The notes beneath the pieces are model-generated. The model worked only from the letters and a program-made list of their open reading frames with translations, was not told where the DNA came from and did not search any database. The translations under genes were made by a program, and so were the position numbers. A DNA stretch of 64,000 nucleotides from Alloalcanivorax marinus (lineage in GTDB: Bacteria; Pseudomonadota; Gammaproteobacteria; Pseudomonadales; Alcanivoracaceae), in NCBI RefSeq assembly GCF_016906305.1, contig NZ_JADDOL010000007.1, forward strand, positions 1-64,000. The letters are read 5' to 3'. This document shows positions 1 to 8,196 of this stretch, piece by piece; the first letter of the stretch is position 1, and the number at the start of each line of letters is the position of its first letter.

Positions 1-68
1 CGGGCTGACAGGGGATGGTAGCTAATCATCTCCCTGCGGAGAGACACAAGGAGCGGCTTGGCGCGGGC

Positions 69-1424
69 TCAGTTTTCCAGCGCCGCCAGTTCCTCCTCGA
101 AGAAGAAGCGGTCTTCGCCGAGGGCCGGCTCCAGGTGGTTGAGCCAGGTGGCGTCGGGATTGTATTTGGCGAAGAACGGCCGCTGCACCCAGTCCGCGTT
201 GCGGCCCTGGATCAGGCGCAGCACGAACACCTTCTCGCCATGGATCTCGGTGACGCCCTGGATCTCCACCTTGCCCGGGTGGCTGGACATGCTCGGGCCG
301 CGGGCGGTGCGCGCCAGGCCGGAGACCTGCTGCATGGCGTCCCGGTAGATCTCCCAGGCGCGGGCCAGGGGCACTTCGAAATAGTGGCGGGCGCCGGTGT
401 CGCGCTCCACGAACATGTAGTAGGGCACGATGCCCAGTTCCACCTGGGTCTGCCACAGCCGTGCCCAGTCCTCGGCGTTGTCGTTGATGTGCGCCAGCAG
501 CGGGCCCTGGGCGCGGATCTGGGCGCCGGTCTCGCGCACCCGGCGGATCGCTTCCCGGGCGATGGCCGGTTCCATTTCCCGCCAGTGATTGTAGTGGGCC
601 ATCAGCGCCAGATGCTTGCCGGCGGCGCGCACTTCGCGGAACAGGGCCAGCAGATCGTCCGCGTCGGCGTCGGACACGAAGCGCTGCGGCCAGAAGGTCA
701 GTGCCTTGGAACCGATGCGGATGGTGCGCACCTGCTCCAGTTCCAGCAGCGGCTCGATATGGGCGCGCAGGTTTTTGGTTTTCATCACCAGCGGGTCGCC
801 GCCGGTGATCAGAATGTCGGTGATTTCCGGGTGGGCCTGGACGTACTTCTTGAGCTGGCCGGCTTCCTTGGTGGCGATCTTCAGGTCGTTGTCGCCGATG
901 AACTGGGCCCAGCGAAAACAGAAGGTGCAGTAGCTGTGGCACACCTGGCCCTGGCTGGGAAAGAACAGCACGGTTTCGTTGTACTTGTGCTGAATGCCGT
1001 CGATCTTCTCGCCGTCCACTTCCGGAATATTGTGTTCCATCTGGCCGGCCGGGTGCGGGTTGAGCGCCTCGCGCACCGCCGCCACGGTGGCGTCGATCTC
1101 CGCCTTGTCGCCGCCGCGCAGGGCCGCCGCCACGCGCTCGAAATGCTCCGGAGCGAGCATGTCCTTTTGCGGAAAGGTGAGCTGGTAGATGGGGTCGTCG
1201 GGCACCCGGTCCCAGTCGATCAGTTCCTCGATCACGTACTCGTTGACGCGAAACGGCAGCACGCTGGCCACCACCCGCATGGCGAACCGGGTGTCCTCGT
1301 CCAGGCGTTGCAGCGGTTCGATCTTGTCCAGTTGGCGCGCGGTGAACACCTTGAACCGGCGGGGTTCCCATTGCTCCGCTCGCGGCTGTTCGCGCAGGGG
1401 GATGATCTTGTTGGCGTTTGACAT
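69..1424 (-). CDS. KamA-family radical SAM protein (lysine 2,3-aminomutase-like)
   Basis: A 451-residue protein of the lysine 2,3-aminomutase family. These enzymes use a 4Fe-4S cluster, S-adenosylmethionine and PLP to move an amino group from the alpha to the beta carbon. The radical SAM motif CxxxCxxC is visible at C162, C166 and C169, followed by the conserved stretch ITGGDPL near residue 210. It is about 100 residues longer than EpmB-type enzymes, which act on EF-P, so a free amino acid substrate is more likely. No glutamate mutase or beta-lysine acetyltransferase partner lies beside it, so the exact substrate is not shown. It is transcribed away from the cardiolipin synthase gene. Confidence 0.85.
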   Translation of the reverse strand: MSNANKIIPLREQPRAEQWEPRRFKVFTARQLDKIEPLQRLDEDTRFAMRVVASVLPFRVNEYVIEELIDWDRVPDDPIYQLTFPQKDMLAPEHFERVAAALRGGDKAEIDATVAAVREALNPHPAGQMEHNIPEVDGEKIDGIQHKYNETVLFFPSQGQVCHSYCTFCFRWAQFIGDNDLKIATKEAGQLKKYVQAHPEITDILITGGDPLVMKTKNLRAHIEPLLELEQVRTIRIGSKALTFWPQRFVSDADADDLLALFREVRAAGKHLALMAHYNHWREMEPAIAREAIRRVRETGAQIRAQGPLLAHINDNAEDWARLWQTQVELGIVPYYMFVERDTGARHYFEVPLARAWEIYRDAMQQVSGLARTARGPSMSSHPGKVEIQGVTEIHGEKVFVLRLIQGRNADWVQRPFFAKYNPDATWLNHLEPALGEDRFFFEEELAALEN

Positions 1425-1741
1425 GGTTTTCGCTCCTGATCATGTGCCGGCGTCGACACACGCGCGCCGGTACACTGGCCGCTTAACCAGCGTTGTGGAT
1501 GTACATCACTGACGACGGCCGGTGACACCGGCCGGAAAACGGGCTCCGGGAGCCCCATGTGGCTCCGGCGGAACAGCGGCCGGAGCAAAGGCGCGTAACG
1601 GGACGCGGCGGGTATCGAAGGGCGGCGGGCCGGCCTTCGAGGCGGCGTATTCTACGGTCCACCCCGGCAAAGCGCAAAAACGCGACGGACCGCAACGACG
1701 CCATCCGTGTTATGTTTCTCCCCGTCATCAGGGAGGGATCC
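1425..1741. other. Divergent intergenic region between kamA-like gene and cls
   Basis: About 317 bases with no convincing gene. It holds the divergent start regions of the radical SAM gene and cls. Two GC-rich inverted repeats are visible: GGCCGGTG/CACCGGCC around 1517-1533 and GGGCTC/GAGCCC around 1540-1555. No clear -35/-10 pair could be assigned for either gene. Confidence 0.4.
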
Positions 1742-3193
1742 ATGCAGGATTTGATCATCAGGCTGGCGGCGCCGTTGGAGCACGCTCTGGCCTGGCTGTA
1801 CAGCTTCTGGCCGGCGGTCGCCGGGGTGGTCGGCATCACTCTGGCGGTGATGGTCACGCTGCATGTGGCCCAGCACAAACGCGACGCCCGCGCCGCGGCG
1901 GCCTGGACCGGGCTGGTCTGGCTGGTGCCGTTTCTGGGGGCCGCCCTGTACCTGATGCTGGGCGTCAACCGTATCCAGCGCCGCGCCCGGCAGCTCACCG
2001 GCGGCGGCATCGACGCCGCCCTGCGCGCCGGCCAGGAACAGGGCACGCCCCTGCAGACCGACCGCCTGCAGGTGCTGGCGCGGCTGGTGGGCCGGCTCAC
2101 CCGGCTGCCCCTCACCGGCGGCAACCGGGTCACGCTGATGGAAGCACCGGAGGCCCTCGACGCCATGGTGCGGGCGGTGGATAACGCCACCGAAAGCGTC
2201 TATCTGGCCACCTATATCTTCGGCAACGACGCCGCCGGCCGCCCCCTGGCCGACGCCCTGGCGCGGGCCCACCGGCGCGGCGTGCGGGTGCGGGTGCTGC
2301 TGGACGGGGTGGGCGCCCTGTATTCCCTGCCGCCGATCACCTTCCGGCTGCGCCGCCAGGGTGTGTCGGTGCAGCGGTTTTTGTATTCCATCGCGCCCTG
2401 GCGCATGCCCTATATGAACCTGCGCAACCACCGCAAACTGATGGTGGTGGACCGGGCCCTGGGCTTCACCGGCGGCATGAACGTGCGCGCCGGCTATGTG
2501 GCCGAGCCGGCCACCATCCAGGACCTGCACGCCCGGGTGGAAGGCCCGGCGGTGGCCCACCTGCTGCTCAGCTTCGCCGCCGATTGGGCCTTTACCTGCC
2601 GGGAAGAACTGAACGACAACTTTGCCGGCGACATGGACCTGGGCACGGTGCAGGCCCGCGGCGTCAACACCGGCCCGGACGCCGACTTCGACAAGCGCCG
2701 CCTGACCATACAGGCCGCCATCGGCGCCGCCGAACGGGAAATCCGCCTGGTGACGCCGTACTTCGTGCCCGGTCAGACCCTGCTGGCCAGTCTGCAGCTG
2801 GCGATCCTGCGTGGCGTGCGGGTGGTGATCCTGGTGCCGGAGAAGAACAACCTGCGGCTGGTGCAATGGGCCAGCCTGCACGCGCTCAAATGGCTGGCCA
2901 AGGAAGGTGCGGAAATCCACGCCTCGGCGCCGCCCTTCGACCACACCAAGCTGTTCACCGTGGACGGCCACTGGGTACAGCTCGGCTCCGGCAACTGGGA
3001 TGCCCGCAGCCTGCGTCTGAATTTCGAGTTCGACCTGGAATGCTATGATGACCCCCTGGCGGCCGACGCCAACGCCCTGATCGACCGCAAACTGGCCCGG
3101 GCCCGTCCGCTGGCCGACGCCGACTTCCGCGCCATGGCGCGCTGGCGCCACGTCCGCAACGCCCTGGCTCACATGCTCGAACCCTATCTCTGA
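1742..3193 (+). CDS. cls: Cardiolipin synthase (phospholipase D family)
   Basis: A 483-residue membrane enzyme that condenses two phosphatidylglycerol molecules into cardiolipin and glycerol. Two hydrophobic segments lie within residues 20-75. Both HKD catalytic motifs are present: H230-K232-D237 in NHRKLMVVD and H401-K403-D408 in HTKLFTVD. The ATG at 1742 is chosen because it follows a GGGAGGGA ribosome-binding site and gives the family's usual length. An earlier in-frame start would add 61 residues of low-complexity sequence. ClsA is the closest general match, but the paralogue class cannot be settled by eye. Confidence 0.93.
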   Translation: MQDLIIRLAAPLEHALAWLYSFWPAVAGVVGITLAVMVTLHVAQHKRDARAAAAWTGLVWLVPFLGAALYLMLGVNRIQRRARQLTGGGIDAALRAGQEQGTPLQTDRLQVLARLVGRLTRLPLTGGNRVTLMEAPEALDAMVRAVDNATESVYLATYIFGNDAAGRPLADALARAHRRGVRVRVLLDGVGALYSLPPITFRLRRQGVSVQRFLYSIAPWRMPYMNLRNHRKLMVVDRALGFTGGMNVRAGYVAEPATIQDLHARVEGPAVAHLLLSFAADWAFTCREELNDNFAGDMDLGTVQARGVNTGPDADFDKRRLTIQAAIGAAEREIRLVTPYFVPGQTLLASLQLAILRGVRVVILVPEKNNLRLVQWASLHALKWLAKEGAEIHASAPPFDHTKLFTVDGHWVQLGSGNWDARSLRLNFEFDLECYDDPLAADANALIDRKLARARPLADADFRAMARWRHVRNALAHMLEPYL

Positions 3194-3218
3194 CCCACCG
3201 ACAAGGACCCGAGACCCT

Positions 3219-3707
3219 ATGCGCCTGCCCCGTGCCCCGGAACTGCCGGATGCTCTGGTGACGCTTTCCCGACTGCAATTTCTGCACGGCTTCGTGGTGG
3301 TGGCGGTGGCCTCCGCCATCTGGCTGCCCGACCCGGTCACCGCCCGGCCCTGGCTGGACATCGTGCCGCTGCTGGCGGCCCTGTACGTGCTGCTGCAGAC
3401 CGGACTCTACTTCGGCGCGGAACTGGCCCGGGAGGGTCGCACCCTGGCGCCGGCGGCGAGTCTGCTGCTGGTGATGGCTACGGCCACGCCGTTCCTGCCG
3501 GCCTGGCTGTCGGTGCCGCTGATGGCGGTGGCGGTGATGATGCTGTTCGGGCTGGAGAAGGTGGGGGCGGTCCGCGAGCACTGGCCGGAAGCCTGGCTGC
3601 GCGGCCGCAAACAACACATGCAGTTCGTGATGGTGTCCCTGGCCAGCGTGCTGTTCTGGCTGATCAGCCAGGACAACCGGGCCCTGCTGAACGCCGCCGG
3701 CGGCTGA
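3219..3707 (+). CDS. Small integral membrane protein of unknown function
   Basis: A 162-residue protein with about four hydrophobic segments: residues 20-40, 48-65, 78-110 and 135-150. No recognised domain. It begins 25 bases after the cls stop codon on the same strand, so it is probably co-transcribed and may have an envelope role. That link rests on position only. Confidence 0.7.
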   Translation: MRLPRAPELPDALVTLSRLQFLHGFVVVAVASAIWLPDPVTARPWLDIVPLLAALYVLLQTGLYFGAELAREGRTLAPAASLLLVMATATPFLPAWLSVPLMAVAVMMLFGLEKVGAVREHWPEAWLRGRKQHMQFVMVSLASVLFWLISQDNRALLNAAGG

Positions 3708-3724
3708 GCGCCGGCGGCGGCCGG

Positions 3725-3904
3725 TCACTTCTTGGCGGGCCCGCCCGGGCCCAGCAACGCCCAGATGATCAGGCCGATGACCGGCAGCACCAGCACCAGA
3801 ATCACCCACAGAATTTTCTCGCCGGTGCTGGCACCGGACTGCACGATCTTGATGATGGCCAGAATATCCAGCACCAGAATGATCAGACTGATGATCTTGC
3901 TCAT
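3725..3904 (-). CDS. PLDc_N-like two-helix small membrane protein
   Basis: A 59-residue protein made of two hydrophobic helices separated by a short loop containing GEKILW and ending GPGGPAKK. This resembles the stand-alone phospholipase D N-terminal (PLDc_N) domain that anchors cardiolipin synthases and also occurs as a separate small protein. It is convergent with the gene at 3219, with the two stop codons 17 bases apart. Function is unknown. Its position beside a complete cls is suggestive, but Cls itself already carries two N-terminal helices. Confidence 0.75.
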   Translation of the reverse strand: MSKIISLIILVLDILAIIKIVQSGASTGEKILWVILVLVLPVIGLIIWALLGPGGPAKK

Positions 3905-4137
3905 GTCCCGCTCCCTAGGTGTGATTGAACAACCCCTCCGACGCTAGCCCGCCCCCGCCCCCCGGTCCAGCGCCGCAAGGTAAAAGCCGGTAAAGCCCCG
4001 GACTGGCGTCCCCCCACCGAATCATTACAATGGACCGCCGCGAAGCTGAAGCCCGAAGGGCGAGCAAGGGCCGCATAAAGAGTGCTTGCTCCAGCCCAAG
4101 TGCGATGAACTTGCACATACAATGACAGTTTAAAAAT

Positions 4138-4214
4138 GCCCCGGTAGCTCAGTCGGATAGAGCAAGCGCCTCCTAAGCGCTAGGTCGCAGGTTCAATTCC
4201 TGCTCGGGGCGCCA
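4138..4214 (+). tRNA. tRNA-Arg (anticodon CCU)
   Basis: A complete cloverleaf can be drawn by hand. The acceptor is GCCCCGG with UCGGGGC (last pair G-U), the D stem GCTC/GAGC, the anticodon stem AGCGC/GCGCT with loop CUCCUAA, and the T arm GCAGG-TTCAATT-CCTGC. The 3' CCA is encoded at 4212-4214. Anticodon CCU reads the rare arginine codon AGG. No repeated copy of its 3' end was seen elsewhere in the window, so there is no sign that it serves as an attachment site here. Confidence 0.96.
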
Positions 4215-4308
4215 TCTTCCGACCGATCCGAATTTACCCACCTTTACAGACACCGCCCGCCGCTCGCGGCATGCTTTGCCGCATCCCAGACAGCAGTGGT
4301 GAAGTCTC

Positions 4309-4539
4309 ATGAACGTCAGCACCTTGAACCCGCGACGCGGCCGGTTCTTCAACAGCACCGATCAGCGGGAAGTGGAGCGCCTGGCCCGGCAGTACGGTGA
4401 CCACAGCGAGCAGGTGCGGGCGTTTATCGACGAGCTCCGCTCGGTGGACGAGATCGACCATCTGACCCATCAGGCGGTGCATCAACTGGTGGCCAGCGAG
4501 CTGGCACTGCCGTTGCCCCGGGGCTACGCGGCGGCCTGA
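4309..4539 (+). CDS. Small hypothetical protein, tandem paralogue 1
   Basis: A 76-residue protein with no recognised domain. Its C-terminal half (RAFIDELRS...HQLVASELALPLP) is clearly related to the gene 100 bases downstream, so the pair arose by tandem duplication. It contains alternating acidic and basic residues and no signal peptide. The ribosome-binding site before this ATG is weak (GGTGAAG). It lies just downstream of tRNA-Arg and could share its transcript. Function unknown. Confidence 0.7.
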   Translation: MNVSTLNPRRGRFFNSTDQREVERLARQYGDHSEQVRAFIDELRSVDEIDHLTHQAVHQLVASELALPLPRGYAAA

Positions 4540-4638
4540 TCCGGGTGATGTGAAATTTTCTGAAAGAAGGTCAACGACTTTCACGTGAAAATGACGTGAC
4601 CGGCCTCATTCTCCTGGCACCACCCAGGAGGTCGCGTC

Positions 4639-4860
4639 ATGATCGGCTTCACCTTTCTCAGCAAGCGGTTCGACAGCAGCAACCCGGACGATGTGGACGC
4701 GATCGCCGACCCGTACGGCGTGTTCGCCGACGACGTCCGCGCCTTTATCGATGAGGCCCGCCGCCACGGCGAAGTCGACAAGCTGAGCCACCAGGAAGTG
4801 CACCGCCTGATCGCCAGCGAACTGGCCCTGCCGGTACCCGACGCCGGCGTGACGCTTTGA
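4639..4860 (+). CDS. Small hypothetical protein, tandem paralogue 2
   Basis: A 73-residue protein preceded by a strong AGGAGG site. It shares the block RAFIDEA...SHQEVHRLIASELALPVP with the gene at 4309, while the N-terminal halves have diverged. The conserved histidine-valine-histidine region and the SELALP tail are the best handles for a family search. No function can be assigned. Confidence 0.75.
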   Translation: MIGFTFLSKRFDSSNPDDVDAIADPYGVFADDVRAFIDEARRHGEVDKLSHQEVHRLIASELALPVPDAGVTL

Positions 4861-4979
4861 TCCAGTCTGGCTGATCCGATCCGGTTCGCGCCGGGACGGC
4901 TTTTGACGTAACGTTCCCTCCGATCGTGCATCCATGGTTCCATACGCCCAGGATCGCCACCCACCCGGAGGAGCCCGCC

Positions 4980-5942
4980 ATGAAAGACACCCGGCCTCTG
5001 CTGCTGCGCAGCGGCACCGACTTTCCGCCGGTGCGGCGGCGGCGCACTCGTATTCTGCAGGTCAATCTGGGGTACCTCTGCAACCTGAGCTGCGTGCACT
5101 GCCACGTGAACGCCGGGCCCACCCGCACCGAGCAGATGAGCCGGGAGGTGGTGGACCAGGTGATCGCCGTGCTCGACCAGGGTCAGGTGCGGGTGCTGGA
5201 CCTGACCGGCGGCGCTCCGGAAATGAATCCCCACTTTCGCGATCTGGTGCGCGCCGCCCGTGCCCGGGGCGTCACCGTGATCGACCGCTGCAATCTGACC
5301 ATCGTGCTGGAGCCCGGCTACGAGGACCTGCCCGCCTTTCTGGCGGAGCAGGGCGTGCAGATCGTCGCCTCGCTGCCGTGCTATCTGGAAGACAACGTCA
5401 ACCAGCAACGCGGCAAGGGCGTCTATCAGGGCAGCATCGAGGCCATCCGCCGGCTCAACGCCGCCGGCTACGGCGACGATGACGCCCTGCCGCTGGACCT
5501 GGTGTACAACCCGGTGGGCGCCCACCTGCCGCCGCCCCAGGCCGCCCTGGAGGCGGACTACAAACGCGAACTGGACGAGCGCTTCGGCGTTCGTTTCAAC
5601 CGGCTGCTGACCATCACCAATATGCCGATCAGCCGCTTCGGCGCGGTGCTGCTGGCCCAGGGCGCCTTCAACGACTACATGCAACTGCTGCGCGACAACC
5701 ACAATACCGCTAACCTGGACGCGGTGATGTGCCGCGACACGCTCAGCGTGGATTATCGCGGCTATCTCTACGATTGCGATTTCAACCAGATGCTGGATCT
5801 GCCCCAGGGCGGCGGCCCACGCCACCCCCATCTCGGCGAGCTGCTGGCGGCGGATAAGGACGGCGAGGCGGTGTTCGTGGCCGACCACTGTTTTGGCTGC
5901 ACCGCCGGCGCCGGCAGCAGTTGCGGAGGAGCCCTGGAATGA
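4980..5942 (+). CDS. arsS: Arsenosugar biosynthesis radical SAM protein ArsS (Cys form)
   Basis: A 320-residue radical SAM enzyme. The cluster motif CNLSCVHC lies near residue 35, and a cysteine-rich C-terminus carries CFGCTAGAGSSC. This combination matches the ArsS radical SAM (seleno)protein family, linked to transfer of an adenosyl-derived sugar to arsenic in arsenosugar synthesis. Some family members use selenocysteine in the tail, but all positions here read as cysteine. The ATG at 4980 follows GGAGGAGCCCGCC. The stop overlaps the next gene as ATGA, so the three downstream genes form one translationally coupled unit. Confidence 0.85.
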   Translation: MKDTRPLLLRSGTDFPPVRRRRTRILQVNLGYLCNLSCVHCHVNAGPTRTEQMSREVVDQVIAVLDQGQVRVLDLTGGAPEMNPHFRDLVRAARARGVTVIDRCNLTIVLEPGYEDLPAFLAEQGVQIVASLPCYLEDNVNQQRGKGVYQGSIEAIRRLNAAGYGDDDALPLDLVYNPVGAHLPPPQAALEADYKRELDERFGVRFNRLLTITNMPISRFGAVLLAQGAFNDYMQLLRDNHNTANLDAVMCRDTLSVDYRGYLYDCDFNQMLDLPQGGGPRHPHLGELLAADKDGEAVFVADHCFGCTAGAGSSCGGALE

Positions 5943-6646
5943 GTGTGAGCGTGGTGGTCCCGGTGCTCGACGAAGCCCGGTGCCTGGACGATTTTCTCGC
6001 TGGTCTGCGCGAGCGCCTGGGCGAGCAGGACGAAATCATCGTGGTGGACGGCGGCAGCGAAGACGGCAGCCCGCTGATCGCCCGCGAGCACGCCGACCTG
6101 GTGCTGCACTGCGACCGGGGCCGGGCCCGCCAGATGAACCTGGGCGCGGAGCGCGCCAAGGGCGACTGGCTGTGGTTTCTGCACGCCGACTGCGGCAGGG
6201 TCAAGCGCGGCCACCTGGCGGCGCTGCGGGCGCTGCCCGAGGACGCCCAGTGGGGCCGCTTCGACGTGCGCCTTTCCGGTGATCACCGTCTGTTCCCGGT
6301 GATCGGCCACGCCATGAACCTGCGCTCGCGCTGGACCGGCATCGCCACCGGCGACCAGGGCATCTTCGTGCGCCGCGAACTGTTTCTGGAGCTGGGCGGC
6401 TTTCCGCTGCAGCCGCTGATGGAGGACGTGGCCCTGAGTACCCGCCTGCGCGGCCGCGCCCGGCCGGTGTGCCTGCGCCCGCGTCTGGTGGCGGACAGCC
6501 GCCGCTGGGAAGAGAACGGCGTGCTGCGCACCACCTTGCTGATGTGGCAGCTGCGCTGGCGCTACTGGCGCGGTGAGGATCCGGCGCGTCTGCACCGGGA
6601 CTATTACCGCCACCATTACCGTCAACCGCACACCGGCACGCGCTGA
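5939..6646 (+). CDS. Family 2 glycosyltransferase of the arsenosugar cluster (TIGR04283-like)
   Basis: A 235-residue GT-A fold glycosyltransferase. It opens with the nucleotide-sugar binding strand VSVVVPVLDEARCLDDFL, then IIVVDGGSEDGS and the DxD-like stretch LHADCG. The length and the position directly after arsS match the TIGR04283 group, which co-occurs with ArsS. The start overlaps the arsS stop by four bases (ATGA). It probably helps build the sugar part of the product. The acceptor is not evident from sequence. Confidence 0.85.
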   Translation: MSVSVVVPVLDEARCLDDFLAGLRERLGEQDEIIVVDGGSEDGSPLIAREHADLVLHCDRGRARQMNLGAERAKGDWLWFLHADCGRVKRGHLAALRALPEDAQWGRFDVRLSGDHRLFPVIGHAMNLRSRWTGIATGDQGIFVRRELFLELGGFPLQPLMEDVALSTRLRGRARPVCLRPRLVADSRRWEENGVLRTTLLMWQLRWRYWRGEDPARLHRDYYRHHYRQPHTGTR

Positions 6647-6648
6647 CC

Positions 6649-7308
6649 ATGGGCGCGCCGGACCCGCGTTCCGACACCCTGCTGATGGTGTTCGCCCGGG
6701 CGCCGCGCCTGGGCGAGGTGAAGACCCGGCTGGCCCCGGCCCTGGGCGACCAGGGCGCCCTGGCGGTGTACCAGCGCCTGCTGGACCGCACCCTGACCGT
6801 GGCCGCCGGCCACCCGGGCCCGGCCCGGCTGATGCTGGACCGGGACGACCCGGCCCTGGCCCGTCGCGCCGAGGCGCTGGGGCTGACCGTGGGCCGCCAG
6901 CGCGGCGCCGACCTGGGCGAGCGCATGGCCCGGGCTCTGGCCGAAGGCCTGAGCCAGGCACCCCGGGTGCTGCTGGTGGGCTGCGATTGTCCGGTGCTGG
7001 ATCAAACCTACCTGGCCCTGGCCGACGATCACCTGCGCCGCCGCCGTGTGGTGCTGGGCGCCAGCGAAGACGGAGGGTTCGTGCTGATCGGCGGCAGCGA
7101 CGCCACGGTCTGGCGGCCGGACCGGTTCAACCGGGTGCGCCTGGGCGGCGCCTATGCCCTGGCCGATACCCTGGTGGCGCTCAACGACGTGGCGCTCAAC
7201 GACCTTTCCCAAGACGACGAAACCGGCGTGGCGGTGCTGCCGCCGCTCTGGGATGTGGATCACCCGGAAGACGTGGCCCGGGCCCGCCAGTTGGGCGTAC
7301 TTCCCTGA
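6649..7308 (+). CDS. DUF2064 glycosyltransferase-like protein of the arsenosugar cluster (TIGR04282-like)
   Basis: A 219-residue protein of the TIGR04282/DUF2064 type, related to nucleotidyl- and glycosyltransferases. It shows FARAPRLGEVKTRLAP at residues 13-28, the GCDCPVL motif and a downstream GGFVLIGG. It begins two bases after the previous stop codon. The arsS-TIGR04283-TIGR04282 order is typical of this pathway. No arsM methyltransferase lies nearby, so the methylated arsenic substrate must be made elsewhere or the pathway is partial. Confidence 0.85.
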   Translation: MGAPDPRSDTLLMVFARAPRLGEVKTRLAPALGDQGALAVYQRLLDRTLTVAAGHPGPARLMLDRDDPALARRAEALGLTVGRQRGADLGERMARALAEGLSQAPRVLLVGCDCPVLDQTYLALADDHLRRRRVVLGASEDGGFVLIGGSDATVWRPDRFNRVRLGGAYALADTLVALNDVALNDLSQDDETGVAVLPPLWDVDHPEDVARARQLGVLP

Positions 7309-7427
7309 AATCGTCCCACTCCTTGGGACGCCGACGATGAGCTGGTGATTTTTTGGCCGTATACTCGGGAACCATGGCGGTGCGTCCCGGTGTCCGGGCG
7401 CGCCCCCCGCATTCAAGGGAGTGACAC

Positions 7428-7772
7428 ATGCAAGAGCCAGCGGTGCTCAACGACGGCGTGATCGCCGAACTGCGCGATATCATGGGCGGCGATTTCGAAA
7501 CCCTGGTGGAATCCTATCGTCAGGACGGCCGCCAGCGGCTCGACGCCCTCCAGCAGGCGATCCGCGAAGGCCACGCGGAAGGGGTGCGCCAGCAGGCGCA
7601 CAGCTTCAAGGGCAGCAGTGGCAATCTGGGCGCCCAGCGAGTGTCGGCGCTTTGTCTGGAAATGGAACAACTGGCCCGGGACGATCAGGTGGACGCCGCC
7701 GGCGACCGGCTGGCGGCGCTGGAACAGGCTTTCGAGGAATCCTGCCAGGCCCTCGGCGCGCAACCCGCCTGA
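7428..7772 (+). CDS. Stand-alone Hpt phosphotransfer protein
   Basis: A 114-residue histidine phosphotransfer domain. The phosphorylatable histidine is H58 in QQAHSFKGSSGNLGA, the standard Hpt core. No kinase or receiver domain is attached, so it must relay phosphate between separate hybrid kinases and response regulators. It sits beside the GacA-box sRNA gene. In Pseudomonas aeruginosa a free Hpt protein (HptB) feeds into Rsm sRNA control, so a role in the same circuit is possible but unproven. Confidence 0.88.
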   Translation: MQEPAVLNDGVIAELRDIMGGDFETLVESYRQDGRQRLDALQQAIREGHAEGVRQQAHSFKGSSGNLGAQRVSALCLEMEQLARDDQVDAAGDRLAALEQAFEESCQALGAQPA

Positions 7773-7783
7773 AAAGCAGGCCC

Positions 7784-7827
7784 CAAAAAAAACCCCTCTT
7801 CCAAAGGGGGTGGAAGAGGGGGGGTTG
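7784..7827 (-). terminator. Hairpin with A/T tract oriented for the minus strand
   Basis: The stem AACCCCTCTTCC pairs with GGAAGAGGGGGGGTT across a short loop, and eight A's precede it on the plus strand. Read on the minus strand this is a hairpin followed by a U tract, the form of an intrinsic terminator. No minus-strand gene is evident before fdxA, 500 bases away. It may also cap the Hpt transcript through the stem alone. Confidence 0.5.
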
Positions 7828-8007
7828 TGAGCGCTATTTCTAGCGCCTTGGGGGGATACCTGTTGATGTGTTAAATGCTACCGACCATCACCCCCGGGTG
7901 CTGTAAAAACCGGTGAGCGATTGTAAAAGTTGGCGATAGTGTGGCGGCAATCTGTAGCCCGCCGTCGACGACGAACGGGGGATCCGTACCGCCCGTTGAT
8001 CGGAATT

Positions 8008-8025
8008 TGTAAGAGATATCTTACA
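8008..8025 (+). promoter_or_regulatory. GacA upstream activating sequence
   Basis: TGTAAGAGATATCTTACA matches the GacA box consensus TGTAAG-N6-CTTACA at every specified base. Its centre lies about 180 bases before the predicted sRNA start. That is the usual distance in rsmY/rsmZ promoters, where phosphorylated GacA activates transcription. Confidence 0.9.
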
Positions 8026-8183
8026 AGGCTGTAAGCATTTGTACCATTCTTACGTGCGTTTTTGTCTCTTCGTTACCTCACGCCTTTCTCTAAGCGATTG
8101 ATTCCAAAGAGCTATCACTTTTTCGGTGGTTTTTCGGGCCCAGATTTTATGGATGTTTAACCCGCGGCGCGGAAACGGGTTGC

Positions 8184-8189
8184 TATAGT
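8184..8189 (+). promoter_or_regulatory. Predicted -10 element of the rsm sRNA
   Basis: TATAGT lies about eight bases before the predicted RNA start near 8197. No good -35 is present at normal spacing, which fits a promoter that depends on an activator. Confidence 0.6.
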
Positions 8190-8196
8190 GTCTCCC

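Noticed and set aside
22-1461. Long open frames overlapping the kamA-like gene on both strands
   Set aside because: They are products of high GC third positions. Only the frame at 69-1424 carries the radical SAM motif and family-wide conserved sequence.
1559-1741. A 61-residue upstream extension of cardiolipin synthase
   Set aside because: Low-complexity arginine-rich sequence. A good ribosome-binding site and the family length support the start at 1742.
4138-4214. tRNA-Arg as an integration site
   Set aside because: No duplicated tRNA 3' end and no integrase gene nearby; the flanking genes look like backbone.
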